Source: Climacium dendroides
Taxonomy: Eukaryota > Streptophyta > Bryopsida > Hypnales > Climaciaceae
Reading direction: 5' to 3'
NCBI GenBank assembly: GCA_950106755.1
Contig: OX467091.1
Location: 23,515,538 to 23,579,537, forward strand
DNA: 64,000 bases
This document shows, piece by piece, positions 48,222 through 60,559 of the stretch (the first letter of the stretch is position 1; every line of letters begins with the position of its first letter). The translations under genes and the position numbers were made by a program. Under the pieces are notes generated by a model. That model did no database searches, was not told where the DNA came from, and saw nothing but the letters and a program-made list of their open reading frames with translations.

Positions 48222-50040
48222 TGGCACTCGCAGAAGAATCATCACGGAAGACTTATTTGAGCTCCCTGTGGTTCAATGTAAACAAATGATCATTATTGTA
48301 ATATATATTACAGGATTGTGGACACACTTGCCTAGAGAAGAATGAATGAAATAAATTGTGTCAAGAACTGCTGATGGCTGCCTTTTCTTTCACTTGGGGA
48401 GCGGACACATCAGCCCATGCTTCAACAATAGTGTGGTCATGCTTCAACGAGGGTCTACTCCCAATTTAACATTTCAACTTTGAAAAGTCATAAAAAATTC
48501 AACTCTTGTTAGAATGTCTTCATTCTTTTTTGCAATTGACTTCTCTCTCTCAAACAATTCAATCTCTAAAAAATATGAGAGTTGACAAATAACTTCTCCA
48601 AAGAACCTAGATAGCAAATATGTGTGGTAATGGGTAGTTCCACCTTAATTAAATTCTCTCCCACTGCATGAGAGCACAAACATGAAACAGATCCATAATT
48701 AATCAAGGCAAGGCTTCCGTGATCTATGGATTTCAGATTGATATCCATCCATGTTCAAAAACAAAATCACTTGGTATATTCAGACAGACCTGACAAGCTG
48801 AGTGAGACCTGATGAACTAAGACCATATTTGTTACTTTGTTCCCTAAAAGACCAAACGATGTTTTTTTTGGCAATATAGCGATTTTGGGAAGCTCACTAC
48901 AAATGGAATTTTCATTTTTTTTTCATTGAAATTTTCACACAAGATGTGCCTGAGGAGTAGCTTTAAGACCCAACAATTTTCGTAGCTTTTGACTACATGG
49001 TTAAAAAGTTAGTGTATGATATGTAGTTTTCTTTGTTCAGTGGGCGGTCCGAGCAAAGAAAAAACTTCTTTCAAAATCACTTTTTAAAAAAATAAAAATT
49101 TGAAATTGTTTTTTCTAGATTTGTTTATACATGGATATCTTTGAATCATTCCATTTTGATTAATGAGATGAAAGTTATGAGGAGTTTTAGTTGTGGGTAG
49201 TTTGAAGGTAGTTATGGAATCTCTACTCTAAAATAAACTTCAAAGTCCTTTATTTAACTCAATTTTCAATATTTTTCGAAATAAAATAAAATAATTGGAT
49301 GTAGATTGTTCATTAAAACATTACAACCATCGGGATTGGCGTTTCTCAATTTCATAACTAAATTGTTAACAATTTTGTATTTTAAGGCCATATTCGTTAT
49401 ATTGAGACTTTTGGTAGTCTCATTTTTATCCTCGACTCAAAGGTAAATCATAATAACTGTTCAATTTTAAGACAATTTGGTAAGTTGAGATTTCAATGTA
49501 TTAATATATATATAAACCTTTGATTTCCCAAAGGTTGCAGGCTCATCTTATCCTTGACTCGAGGATAAATCACTATAATTGTTTTAAGGTTGTAGTCTCA
49601 AAATGTGCAAATTGTCTCATTTTAATGAAAATGTTCATTTTTGAATCATTATCTACTTCTTTCGACTTTCTATTTTTTTCCTATATGTTGTACAATTCCA
49701 AAATGATTTGAAAATTTTCAAATATGTAGCCACCTTGCCTTGAAGAACAAATCTAGAGAATAACCACCATTTTGGACATTTTTCATAATGATTTGACCTT
49801 AAGAAGTGCAGTTGCCCGGATTTTCGCAAGGACAAAAAAATTATTTTTATTACTTCAAATGCTAATATCTTACAATCTACATGCTGAAAATTTCTGAATT
49901 TTTTTTTACATATTCTCAAACCAAATTAATATAAGATCCTATGGTTAGATGTACCAAAAATATTTTTTTTTCAAAAATTTTAGTACTTGTAGTAGAGATA
50001 GTTTTGGAGTAGTTCTAGTGAAAACATAGTCAAAATCCTT
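48222..50040. repeat. AT-rich non-coding, distant R2 relative
   Basis: No gene seen. From about 48830 to 49970 the sequence resembles R2 in word content (GTTTATACATGGATATCTTTGAATCATTCCATTTTGATTAATGAG is the counterpart of 12890-12950 on the opposite strand), but it is much diverged. It contains the paired words CTCATTTTTATCCTCGACTC (about 49419) and CTCATCTTATCCTTGACTC (about 49542), a local duplication of about 120 bp. Confidence 0.45.
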
Positions 50041-50792
50041 TAGGAGTTGATTTCGAATTCAAAGAAACAAGGTTCTGTAACCAATGTAGTTTCGATACTG
50101 CTACAAAACCTTGTGCCTCCTTATGTTTGCTATAGGTAGCTACAGATACTCTCCGTCTCTCCCTACAATGTACCTAATGTACATTGTTATGGATGAATAA
50201 ATAGAATTTCACCCATAAATCGTAAGTGTCATCCATTTCTATAGACGTAAATAGCTTTGTCCTATTAATTATCGCTTTTTGCAGTACCTAATCCATAAAT
50301 GACGTTGTGGCCATTTTCTAGTTGATGAATGACACAAAATCTTTGTATATATGATAGAAGGGCAACTAGTCATCCTTTGAATTTTGCATGATTAGAAAAG
50401 TCTTATATGATAGTTTGACTCCTAATGAGTGTTTTGGAATTTTTTAATCCTTAATAAACGGGCCTGTGATTATAGAATCCATCCCTTTTGGCATTGTATA
50501 AATAGTTGATTTAAAAAAATTCTAAAACTTTCATTGAAAGTCAAACTATTATACAAGACTTCCCCTTTTTATGCAAAACTTGGAGGATGATTAGTTGCAC
50601 TTTTGTCTTGCACACAAAAATTTTGTCATTCATCGACCAAAAAATGGATGCAACGTTGTTTTTTGGATTAACCCATAAACAATGTGGAAGATGTTTTTAG
50701 CTAATGAATGACAAAGAATCTCTCCATGTAGGACAGAAGTGCAACTATTCATCCTCCCAATTTTGTGTGGAAAGGGAAGTTGTTCTACACTA

Positions 50793-53371
50793 CACTAAAA
50801 TTGATAAATAGTGTTGGGTGATAATTAGTGTTGTTCCTTGTTTTATACCCTCAACACTATTTTCCAACTTATGTGTAAATAGTGTTGGGGCACTTCCCTC
50901 TCGTCGTCAAATTTTGGTCCTTCCCTAGAATGCTCTAATTTCCGTTGATTGCCGACAATTTTTGACCCTTCCTTGGGAAACTACAATTTTTGCCTCCTGT
51001 CGCCTCCTTCCAGCCCTTCCCTATGAAACTACAATTTCTGCCTCCCGCTGCCTCCTTCCAGCCCTTCCTTGCGAAACTCTAATTTTTGCTTCCCTACAGA
51101 ACTCCAATTTTTGCCTCCTATGTGAAAATTTTTTTGGTCTTTCTTCCTTGGTAACCACGTTGGAAGATTCGTGCAGTGAAGTGGAGAGCTCCCGGTGGTG
51201 GCCTTGGAGCCATTACAAAGACAAGAGAAGTGAGGATTTTTTTTGGGGGGGGGTATACTTCCTAGTTTCCTACTCGCTTGCATTCCCGCCGCTTCAATTC
51301 AAACTTGCAACGCCCATAACTTTTAATTGAGGTATGTATTTGGGGATTGGATGACACCATTGGATTTGTCTTTCCCTCCTCTATTTCCACTAAAAAATGT
51401 TTTTTTTGGGTCGCCATTTTTTTCTAAAGTCACATTTCCATTGTTTTTTTGTAGCCTACCATGGACCGCCTCCCGCTTGCTGAAATTCTTCCCAATGCCC
51501 CTCCCCGATTTGTTACTTCTTGGATGATTAAAGATGTTGTTGATCATGGCTTGGTGGGTCTCAATGCTCGAGTCATTTAAGCATTTCTAGAACACTTCCG
51601 TGGCCAATGCCCTGCCAATCTTATTAAAGCTAGCCGATGGCGGCAACAACGTGACCAATTCCATGAAGATCTTCCTGGTCCCATCACTTCACTCTCTTAT
51701 AGCCGAAGTCGTTTGGGCAAGAGGAGGCGCCATTTTCCAAAAGCTAGGCCGGATCGAGGCAAAAAAGAAGAGCAAATGGGTGCAATATTTGTACCCTCTA
51801 TTGCTTGAAGAATTCAACCGCCTTCGCAAATCATGTGTCAAATTTTTCTCTCACCTACTTCGTGAATTGACCCTTTGCATTCTTGTAGCTCCTGAGTCCA
51901 TTTTCACAACCCTTTCTATCGATCTCAAAAATAATGTTTAGTTGGTCAACAAAATCACAGTGAATTGGGTCAATCAATTCATGGATAACCATAATATAGT
52001 CCTTTTATTCCAACATAGGCTTAACTTGTAGCCCTCAAAAGGAGCTTCAAATCGAAATGGAAACCGCCTACCATTTTGGGGGTTTGTAAAGGGGATTTTT
52101 ATCCAGGAAATTTGATAAAAATCTCATGGAGAACCTGGATGAAACGCATTTTGTTGTCAATCTTGACAATGGCTGAACTTTAGGGTTTAAGGGAGACATA
52201 AGTGTCAAATATGCTGAAGTTTCTCGGGTGGGGAATCCATGACCATGGTGTTTGCATTTCAAGAGGTCGTTGTGCCATAATAAAAGCTCCTATGCTCATT
52301 TTCTCAAATGAAAATAGGAGCTATCATATATAGGGGTTGATTGATAATATTCCGGGTTTTTTCTATAGAACAGGTCCTAAAGGTTGGATGGATCAAATCA
52401 TCTTTTCCGAATACTTTTTAGAACCTCGTGCATTTCAAGCCGATCTTCATCAACGCATGAAAATCATATGGCTTGATAATTGTAGCAGTCATACTGTAAT
52501 ACCTATATTGGTTGCTGTTCTAGTTGCCAAAAATACAATTTTTAGATTTTTACCTCCATGTTTTACTCACCTTTGCCAACCAATAGATACATTCCTCATT
52601 TCAAAAATCAAAGATGTATGGACAAGACAGTGGAAAGTTAAGAAAATTGAGTTAATACAATAAAATGCTTGGCAAATTGGACCCCGAACAGATGGACAAT
52701 GGTTAGAAAAGTTGACAAATCCTGAGAAACGTTTTTTCCTACAATTGGCTACTGATAGTGTAGAAGATGTTAATCAAAAGGTGGATTGTGACCACATATC
52801 CTATGCTAGAAAAGTAATGATTCGTTGTGGCTTAGCATTACCTAGACTTGATGGATCTTGGAGTGTAGGACAATTGTTTCTACATCTCCAAGAGATAATT
52901 GTAAAACATTTGCAATACTTCTACGGGCAAGAACTACCCAATTTCAATAGGGTAGTTTACAAATCCTTTCTAATATTTTACTATATTTCTTTAAATTTTT
53001 TGGTCTACAATTTGAATTATTATGTTGTTTTTTGGTTGTTGCTATATTTAATAATTTATACATACACTATGAAAAATTTCAGCATTTCAATATTTCATTG
53101 TCTATTTCAGCATTTCATTGCTTATTTCAGCATTTCATTGTTTTTTTCAGCATTTCATACACTGCTTTTTTCCCACCATTCCAACTTCTAACATTTTATT
53201 CCCATCTAATACTAAATGCACTCTCGTACAAATGTTGAAATGACTAGATTTTACTATAGAGCTAAAATAGTGTTAGAATGAGTTAATTTCCATCTAACAC
53301 TAATCTTGCAAATCACAATTAGTGTTAGTATTGACAATTAGTGTTGCCAACACTATTTACCAATTTTAGTA
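50793..53371. mobile_element. Pogo/Tc1-mariner-like DNA transposon, 2.58 kb
   Basis: Left end CACTAAAATTGATAAATAGT and right end reverse complement TACTAAAATTGGTAAATAGT match at 23 of the first 25 positions. TA flanks both sides, and R1 copy A supplies the empty site with a single TA, which proves insertion. Subterminal AGTGTTG motifs repeat at both ends. It carries a broken DDE transposase. A poly-G tract lies near 51245. Confidence 0.9.
51461..52930 (+). pseudogene. DDE_1 (pogo-like) transposase relic
   Basis: Starts plausibly at ATG 51461 (MDRLPLAEILPN...), with a stop near 51578 and a frameshift near 51760 into the frame containing KWVQYLYPLLLEEFNRL. Many stops follow to about 52330. The catalytic part is clearest at 52337-52663: WLDNCSSHT (second acidic residue, about 52470) and FLPPCFTHLCQPIDTFLISK (third, about 52548-52605), the classical LPP-T-H-QPxD layout of DDE_1 transposases. 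A C-terminal piece (52712-52920) continues in another frame after a stop. The first catalytic aspartate region, around 52150-52190, is out of frame. Inactive copy; TA duplication and D-D-D layout agree on the superfamily. Confidence 0.8.
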
Positions 53372-54706
53372 TAGTTTGTCTTCTAATCAGCCTTTATTCA
53401 TTTTTATCAACCAATAATTCACATAGTACCTAAACAGATGATTTCCACAATCACAGACTCGTTCTTTTAACAGTTGAGGGGGATGCTTTCCACAACCAAA
53501 GGCCCGTCCTTTAACGGTTAAGGGGGATGCTTTCTACAATCACAGGCCCGTCCTGTGGGGGTTGAAGTAAATGAAAAAATCCAACTTGATCCAACTACGA
53601 ACATGCAGCTCCAGTTTGGTCTCTCTGGATCATAAATCCAGGTTTGGTCAGTAATCCTCTTGAGCCAGCGAGAGTATATATCGCCCAGTTGTGCGTGTAG
53701 CTCAATAGCCACCACAGCCACAGAACTCCGAACCCTAGCCAACTCGTCTTAGTTCGGGTTTTCTTGTGCATGATGCGTTTTAGTTTTGTTTTTTTGTTTT
53801 TGTTTTTTGTTTTTGTTTTGGTTTTTGTTTCCTACCTATGGCGAAGCCCTTGAAGAGCCAAGAAATGAACTAGATGGAAGAAGGTTGTTACTGATGCTTC
53901 CAACTAACATGAATATCATATTGGGGGAGCAACATTTGTTGAAAGCCTACCATGGAAGCTCTGAGTGTGGTTTTGAGTGTCATCTGTTTTGTTGAAACCA
54001 TCATATTTTGGGAGCAGTACTTGGTGAAAGCCTACTGGAGAAGTTCTGAGTGTGATTATGAGTGTGACTTGTTTTATTGAAACTATTTTATTAGGGGAGC
54101 AGCATTTGGTGAAAGCCTACCATAGAAGCTTTGAGTGTGGCTCTAAGTGTGACATGTTTTGTTGAAAGCAGAGGAACATTGCATTTTATTGGTTTCATTT
54201 TAATAGGAGAGTTTGGTTTTTCTGCGTGACTAGCTTGTCTATGGTCACTGGTTGTATGGAGGGCTACGATAATGGACTATATGTTTGCATGCGGTTTGGT
54301 GAAGTTTGTTCCCCATGTTCACTTGCAATGATTTTACTATAAAGCTCTGTTTTTCCTTTTTATTCGATGGATTGTTTTATTTAAAATTATTTCAACCGTG
54401 GTAGCTCGACAAACAATCATTGACCATTAGCAACCTTGGCACGCACCTCCTCTTGTCAGAATGAAACTAAAGAAATGTAATGCAAGCAAATAAAAAACTC
54501 AACTCAAAGACAAATACTAGAAGGAAAACAAAAAAGGGAAATATTTCTCAATGTTAAAGCCTTTTTAATCTTTGTTACATCTTATCTTTAATATCTTTAA
54601 CGTCTTTTCTTAAAGACATGTGTCTTGGCAGAGTGGCGACTTGTGTACTTTGCCCAAAGAAGTTTTGCTGGAGGTATTGTTGTTGTTGGGACGGTGTGAG
54701 TCATTA

Positions 54707-55449
54707 CACTAGAAGAAAACCCTACTGAAGGTCATATTCAGCCTTGATGTTTTCCTATTTGGTGACTACATTTCCATGTCGATTATAGTTGACAATGGCC
54801 ATCACGTTTACCATTATGTTAGAACAAATTATCCAAGGCATTTGAAATGTAATTGTCGAACAAGGCCATGTTGTGTCTTATCTTGCTGTTAGACTCGTTT
54901 AGTGGAATAGAAACGAAATACAGAATTCAGGCAAGCTTTGCCATCGTAGACAATGACATCTTCCTGGCAGTACATTCCATTAGCATTTATAGTATATGCA
55001 CAACGATTTCCATTAAGAATTCATTTCTTTTTTATTTGTCGTGGATGACATCGTTATGTTCTGCTTGAAATCAATGCTTCACATGTGCTAATGAGTCTGG
55101 TTTTTTTTAAAACTGAAATCCATTTCTAACGTTGAATGTTGTTTACCAATGTTGTAGAGGGCGTTTTGTGGAACATGGGAAATCTGTTTTCTGTTAACAG
55201 AAGAATGTTAAGAAAAACATAGTCTTTCAAACTAACATCCATATGTCGTCGTTCAATTCAGAAAAAAAAATTACATTTTCATGATTTCACATGCATTCAT
55301 TTTTCCTTATCCAAAATATGAAACAAGGCCTACACATCTTTAGACCAACAACAGCCTCTACGCCTCCGTAATGTACTCTAGACCTTTCAGTTCAATTTTG
55401 GTACGCATTTTGTATATAATAAAACTTTGATCATGCTCTCTTTGCAAAT
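54707..55449. mobile_element. Possible left end of another CACTA element
   Basis: R1 copy C breaks off exactly where CACTAGAAGAAAACC begins (54707), preceded by TTA. This resembles the CACTATAAGAAAA terminus of the neighbour at 55450. No matching GTTTTCTTCTAGTG end is present before 64000, so the right end would lie outside the window, and 63606-64000 would be its interior. No coding region is recognisable here. Confidence 0.45.
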
Positions 55450-56750
55450 CACTATAAGAAAACTGTGTCTGCCGTAACATCGCAATTTGGACGCCTAGAC
55501 ATCGCGTGTCACGTCTTCTATGTTTGGACTGATGTCCAATTACATCGTGCTGCTGTGGACATGCCAAAAACATGGTACGTTGCATTAGATTTGCAAGCCC
55601 AGCATCGTGATGTCTGAAAAAACATCGGTCAACTTCAGAAGTTGACATGTGGCTGCCATCTAGGCGCGGGAAAGCTAGAGTGTCATTTTTTTCATCCGTC
55701 TATGATGTGGCATCTGACGTGTAACTGACGTGGCATGCCACATTGGTGCTGACGGAATTGGCTGACGTGGCATTTTTGGGGGCCACTTGCCTGGTTTGCC
55801 TAGCATTTTAGGATGTCTTCTGAGACATTGCTGTGGACGTCCAGGTGTCTTAAATGATGTCAGGTGAAACAATTGTATGCTGATTGAAATGTCCATCCGA
55901 GCGTGTGGAGTTTGCACATGCGTGCTTCTTAAAGCATACCCTGTCATAGGAGATGTCTACTTGCACAAGCCAGCACAAGTATATGTTGGGGTAGCAGATG
56001 GCTTCTTGCATTGTAGGATGTCAGTGGCGACGTCCACTTATTTTTTGGGACATCTCCTGAAACGCATGTATGCATTGTATTGGACGTTCTAATGTTGTCA
56101 ATGTAGTAGTATGTTGTATACAATATAAAATATGCAATATATGGTATATCATATGCAATACAACATATAAAATATGCCATACAAAATATAATATATATAA
56201 TATGCCATACAAAATACACCATACAATATTGTGGGAGAACAAAATGTAAAGGTTAGACTAGTTACTTAGTAATCTAGATAAGTATCTAGATAAGGGTAAA
56301 ATTTTTTATTTCCCCTAAAGGAAATTCAAAGTATTACCAAAATTATCATTTAGAATAATTAGGGGATTGCTTAAACGATAATCCTCTTAAGGAGGAACTC
56401 AAAGTTTCCCATTCTTTCCAGAAACCGGAACCGGATTGGAGGCCGAAAATCATTCTGGGATCATCAGGATCAACGGGAAAAGTAACCAGGAACATACCGG
56501 AAGCCAACAGACACCCTACCGGAACCCAATCAGTTCACACGCGGGTCAAACGGATCTATCGGAAGAGACGGGGAACCGTTCAACGGTCCGATTTTCCGGG
56601 ATTATCGAGGAACGGCTACTTACAAAATGGCTAGTTTCGGCGGTGAGGAAAGTGGAAAAGTATAAAACTCGGGGTTAGGATACCCTGGTCCTCACTTGTT
56701 GTTCCTTGTTAATTTGTGGTGCTGTGAGCTTTGAAGTGCTGAGATCCTAA

Positions 56751-58673
56751 ATGAGTGATTTAGGAGAGATTTCCTGTTTCCCAGTTTGGTTTCGCGGAAA
56801 GCAACTAGAGGTTAGAAGGGCGAGTTCTGAAGTTTTGAGTGAGGAACTTCCTGCTAGCACGATGATGAAAGCAGAAGGGAGTGGGATGAGTGCGCTGAAG
56901 CTTAAGGCGGTCACACCAGTCATTCCTAGAATAGAGAAAGAGAAGGCAGAACTAGTGGAGGATCTGAGGCAGATGGGATGTGCCGGATTCATGGCTCGAC
57001 CTTGGGGATTGAAGGACGATGACATAGTGAAGGAGCTGCTGCATGAACAATTCAACGAGTGGATGAGGACGGTGCGGGCGTAGCCGAGCGAGTAGATTGT
57101 CGAGCTATGGAGGGACGTTTACCGCTTTCCGCGAGGAGGGGACGGGATGGCATCCCAGACGGACAAGTACGCGGAGGGTAAATTTCTGAATCTCCCTAAT
57201 CCTAAGGATGGCTACGCAGTAGCGGATTGTAGGAGTGAGAGAGAGAAAAGGGTCCTAGAGTTCTTATTGCCCATCCTATATCCGGAAAGGCGAAACCGGA
57301 TCACAGTGACTTGGGCCAACACTATCTTCGGAGCGCTTAGTGGAGATAGGAAAGTATGCTGGGCGGAGATAGTGAGGAATTTGGTGAGCAAAATGGTTTC
57401 CACTTTGAGGAATACCAAAGCCACCACCATCAGTCCATTCCTCTTTCATCTCTATGAGTTCGTAGGAGTCATGAGGAGTGCAGAAAAGGTGCTCTACAAG
57501 ACACAGTTTGTGATGTTGAAACTCAACATCCCTAATCCTGAGGAGCAGGTAGTTGAGGAAAGGAAAGAGGGTCCGGATGAAGAATCCGGGAGAGAGTCGT
57601 CAGAGAGGAGGAAAATATCCTATAAAAGGAAGAGAGACTCGGGGAGGATTTCCACCTCAGAGAAGATGAAAGGACCCTAAGAGGAAGAGAGGAATTCCCG
57701 GAAACTAGAAACGGGAAGAGGAGATCTACTTGGGAGGGTCATAGAGGATTTGAGGAAGATCCGAGAAGAAAGGGATACCGAGAGAGGAATAGTCCGGAAT
57801 GTATGCAGATTGTTAGGAAGGATCGAAGTATCCGAACTCGGAGAAAAGATTGAGAGTCTGATGCAGGAAAAGGACTCCCAAAAGTTGGAAACCTGGATCC
57901 GGGATCTGACCAAGAAGAATGAGTTTCTCCGTCATGAGATGGAGAGGAAGTCCAAGGAAGACCTGGATTCGAGGAAGCTTTTCTCGAAGGCAGAGGAAAC
58001 GCTCTAGCGGATCCGGGTGTTCGTGAAGAATGCTGGAGACGTGGTGAACAAGGCCAAGCTCTTTGACGAAGAAATTCACAAGGGAGGCCCGAACGCAGAT
58101 GCGAAGGCGGTGGTTATCTTGGCGGAGTATTCCAAAACCATAGAGAAGGTCATGTATGAAATCCGGGATGTCCTCACAACATTCGGCAAGGGCCCGGGTT
58201 TGCACGAGCAAGTGAAGATCAGCCCAAGGAAGGAGGAAACTCCGGAGTTCAAGACTCCAGCAAAGCCCAAGGCAAGAGCAAAAGAGGAAGAGTCAACACC
58301 AAAGAGTAGCTTAGCCATGGAGACGGATACCGGGAAGAAGCCCACATCTCGTCCCAAAATCCAGGTCCGGAAGTCGAGAGTAAAAACGCCTCGAAGTACC
58401 GAGTCGCCATCTGCAACACCACCCAACACTTCAAAGGGGAAGACTCCAAGCACGAAGGAAAGAGAGGAGTCCCCCATCCAGCAATCAGAGGAGGATGAGT
58501 CGCCTGATAACTTGGAAGAGGAGAAAGATAAGACGGGACTAGAAACCGAATCCGGGTCGAATGCGGAATCGGATTCCATCTCCATCTCCCCCAAGAGCTT
58601 CAAGAAGACGGCTCCGACTCCTTCAAAGGCGAAGGTACCAGCTGGCTATACACCTTTGGGAAATAGGAAGTAG
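56751..58673 (+). pseudogene. Unknown 641-codon ORF inside the LTR-type unit
   Basis: A single frame from ATG 56751 to the TAG at 58671, interrupted by TAG (57081), TAG (57093), TAA (57678) and TAG (58005), with no frameshift. First part: short helical region with a KAELVEDLRQMGC-type segment. Middle (about 57190-57530): compact domain with EFLLPILYPERRNRITVTW, GALSGDRKVCWAEI, SPFLFHLYEF; I have an impression of similar domains in plant retroelement ORFs but cannot name one. Then coiled-coil-like charged sequence (57700-58000) and a low-complexity basic/acidic Ser-Thr-Pro-rich tail (58230-58670). Gag-like roles are possible; no CCHC knuckle, protease or reverse transcriptase is seen. Four of five stops including the end are TAG. 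Confidence 0.55.
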
Positions 58674-60101
58674 CCACCTAGGAAGGGATCCACGAAGTTC
58701 GAGGAACCTTCTCCAAAACAACCAAAGATTTAGGTAGGTAGATATTTTGTAGTAATACAAGCTTTTAAAGATTTGAGATCTTAGTTTTGCTATGTAGAAA
58801 GCTACTAGTTAGGTGCTTTTGACTTGGAGGCTTTTAGTGGTCCAGATCCGGAACTTACGGATCTGAGATCCGGTTTTTACGGGAATTACCGCGTTATAGT
58901 TTGTGCGGTTTAGGATGAAAAGTTCACGTGGTTTGAAGGAGGAATGACACTTGTCACCCTCTGGACCTTGGCTTTATTCCTTGGGGTCTTGTAGGAGGCC
59001 CAAGTGGTTAGTATTTTAGGGGCTCAAAGTGATTTGAAGTCCCGGGTGTTTTCCTATGTTTGTTTTTCCACATTGCAAGTTGAATTCAGATTTTCCACTT
59101 CACAAGCGTTGGTCTGAGCAGGCTTAGTTCTGTGTGGTCATACTAGCACTGTTTGCATCTTTGTTAGTAGGAAAAATTGGAATTCTACGTGGTGGAGTAG
59201 AATAGGTAGCCCCCGGATTCTATCGGGATCCGGTTTCGGGAGTAGTAGAGGATTTTACTTAGGAAATCTTGTGTACTAAGAGGAAAGTCTAGCAGTTGAG
59301 GTTCTTTGGATTCTCTTGAGTGAAATAGCCATTCTTAGACTAGGTGAATTCCTTGAGGAGAAGGATAAGCGCTGGTTGACGTCTGATGAGGTTTCACTGT
59401 ATCCGGGAGAGAGGAACCGGAAGTCTGTTAGGATCTTTTAGTTATCAAGATAGCAAACCCAACTCCTAAGATTCGGTCCGGGTAGATCCGTCGTTGTAGT
59501 ATTGGAAGGATTGCGGGGGTTTCTTGAGTGACTTGCGGGCGCGGATTAGTTTCCAGACCCGTTGTAAGAAAGAATCCGCATTCTGTGTTGCGTATGTGTT
59601 GTTTATAGTGGAACTTCAGCCACTTTAATCCCTAGAAGGGTAGGATTTACGCGTCTAGCCTTAATCCAAGAGCGGAACCCTCCGGCAAAGAGGTTAAACT
59701 CCATTTTGGTTGCTTTGGTTAAAAATCCAAATCTGGACCTAGAAGAGATTCCTCAAGGAAACTTACTCTGGTTCCGCATCCGGATACGAGGATACAAGGA
59801 TACGAGGATACTAGACCAAGTCCGGAGAGAAATAGTGAGGATATCTCCCTAGATTGGTGCGGATGAGAAGAATTGGTTGGTTTCAAAGGAAGAAGAGTCT
59901 GGGAATCCGGGTGTAGAGAGAAGGATTCTAGATTTGCCTTCCGTTTTTGTTGGCCTTGGGGTTGTTTTCCACATCCCTAACTGGTCCATTTTCCGGAAAC
60001 TACAAGTAAAAATCCTGTGGGAACGATACACGAGTCACTTTGGGTGTTTTACCTCAATTTAACACCTAATTAGTGGGTTTGTGCTTCTCTGTGCTACGAC
60101 A
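58674..60101. other. Non-coding 3' part of the LTR-type unit
   Basis: No gene. Repeated short words ATCCGG and TCCGGGA, and a local ACGAGGATAC triplication near 59783-59812. Ends with the LTR-like 3' wording at 60017-60101. Confidence 0.5.
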
Positions 60102-60559
60102 AATATGCCATACACTATATTTATCAAGTATATTGAATGGCTCAAAAATCTACTTATTAATTGATGAAAAGACAAGCCTTTTATACTAGTGAGGTGTAGA
60201 AGCATGACAAACAATATGGAATATACAAAACTAAAATATGAGCAGCAACATAAATACAGTGATGTCTAAAATGATGTTTTAAAAAATATTTACATGTCTT
60301 AGTTATGTTTTTTTCGACGTCATTGTAAACATTCAAAAAAACATCTATAGTATGAAATTAGACATTCACATCAATGTTGTTTTAAACATTTGCTTCAACA
60401 ATTTCTAAATTTTTTACAAATCTTATTTGTTGTTTATGATGTCATGATGAACATTTGCATGTCATTTCCAACATATTTGGGGATGTCTCCTTGAACATTT
60501 AATTGAAAAAGTCACATTTATTAAATCTAGGTTGTTTGCAACATCAACTTCAATATAGT

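Larger units (their letters stand above)
50041..54705. repeat. R1 dispersed repeat, copy C (split by a pogo-like element)
   Basis: Opens with the R1 block AAAGAAACAAGGTTCTGTAACC (about 50060) and runs to GTTCTACACTA at 50792. It resumes at 53374 (GTTTGTCTTC) and continues through the GGTTAAGGGG units, the GT-rich tract, the diverged 74-bp-type units and the GGCAGAGTGGCGACTTGTGT block to GGGACGGTGTGAGTCATT at 54705. Copies A and B show the uninterrupted site (TTCTACACTAGTTTATCTTC in A). Confidence 0.8.
56230..60101 (+). mobile_element. LTR-type insertion without paired LTRs (solo LTR candidate), 3.87 kb
   Basis: Starts TGTGGGAGAAC and ends CTACGACA, flanked on both sides by AATAT (56225-56229 and 60102-60106). 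TG...CA ends and a 5-bp duplication are what a retroviral-type integrase leaves. No direct copy of the first few hundred bases is found near the 3' end, so it is not a complete element with two LTRs. It contains GTGGGAACGATACACG near its 3' end, a wording common at the 3' end of plant LTRs. GC content and dense CCGG/TCCGG words set it apart from its host. Most likely a very long solo LTR that carries its own reading frame. Confidence 0.7.

Noticed and set aside
50962..51330. 122-codon frame with repeated LPALPYETTI-like units
   Set aside because: Produced by short tandem nucleotide repeats near the left end of the pogo-like element; not part of a transposase domain.
58076..58603. 175-codon minus-strand frame
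   Set aside because: Shadow of the low-complexity tail of the 641-codon plus-strand frame.
56230..60101. Reading the TGT/ACA ends as terminal inverted repeats (TGTGGGAGAAC against TGTCGTAGCAC)
   Set aside because: Only 8 of 11 positions match and the match stops there; TG...CA with a 5-bp duplication is better explained by LTR-type ends.
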